This document shows, piece by piece, positions 5,859 to 5,883 of a DNA stretch of 5,883 nucleotides. Source of the stretch: Spirochaetia bacterium (GTDB lineage: Bacteria; Spirochaetota; Spirochaetia; DTKZ01). Location: positions 1 through 5,883 of the forward strand of contig JAISXE010000411.1 of NCBI GenBank assembly GCA_031270615.1, given 5' to 3'. Made by a program: the position numbers and the translations under genes. Each line of letters begins with the position of its first letter. Positions within the stretch are counted from its first letter, which is position 1. The notes below the pieces were generated by a model. That model saw nothing but the letters and a program-made list of their open reading frames with translations, had not been told where the DNA came from and did not search any database.

Positions 5859-5883
5859 CTTTTTGCCGCCGGGCGGCAAAAAG
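5859..5883. repeat. Perfect 12-bp inverted repeat at the window edge
   Basis: CTTTTTGCCGCC (5859-5870) and GGCGGCAAAAAG (5872-5883) are exact reverse complements around a single G. The repeat may extend past the right edge. It resembles the other T-run/GC/A-run hairpins here but with a different GC core. Confidence 0.6.

Overview
The window is a stretch of bacterial chromosome with four plus-strand metabolic genes, followed by about 630 bases with no convincing gene that are rich in repeats. The genes are GC-rich and use Shine-Dalgarno start signals. Citrate lyase maturation and formyl-folate turnover suggest a fermentative anaerobe, perhaps gut-associated. The style of the intergenic repeats loosely recalls host-associated spirochaetes such as termite-gut treponemes, but this is a weak guess because no rRNA or other marker gene is present.

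Layout. (1) 2-856 is the 3' part of a malate/L-lactate dehydrogenase family (Ldh_2) oxidoreductase, cut by the window's left edge. (2) 872-2254 is a fused citXG gene that makes the citrate lyase prosthetic group and attaches it; it starts 15 nt after the dehydrogenase stop, so the two are probably the end of a citrate fermentation operon. (3) 2255-2671 is a repeat-bearing spacer with a candidate promoter. (4) 2672-3544 is purU, formyltetrahydrofolate deformylase. (5) 3603-5255 is gpmI, a cofactor-independent phosphoglycerate mutase of the long plant/trypanosomatid-like type, behind a strong ribosome binding site. (6) 5256-5883 is an AT-rich spacer followed by a compact element with terminal inverted repeats, then more hairpin repeats.

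How the genes relate. Citrate lyase yields acetate and oxaloacetate. CitXG supplies and loads its cofactor, and an NAD(P)-dependent Ldh_2 enzyme could reduce oxaloacetate to malate, although its substrate is not fixed by the sequence. PurU releases formate and free tetrahydrofolate. GpmI runs the 3-phosphoglycerate/2-phosphoglycerate step of glycolysis. PurU and gpmI may be co-transcribed, but they share no obvious pathway.

The most unusual part is 5531-5695. It has perfect 14-bp terminal inverted repeats flanked by a possible GTCAAC duplication, and it encloses two diverged tandem units that each form a hairpin with compensatory base changes. It looks like an undescribed MITE-like or structured repeat. 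A second repeat family, an ATTGaAGCGgAAAgCCCGG box with nearby TTTTTGGCGC hairpins, occurs in both intergenic regions in opposite orientation.
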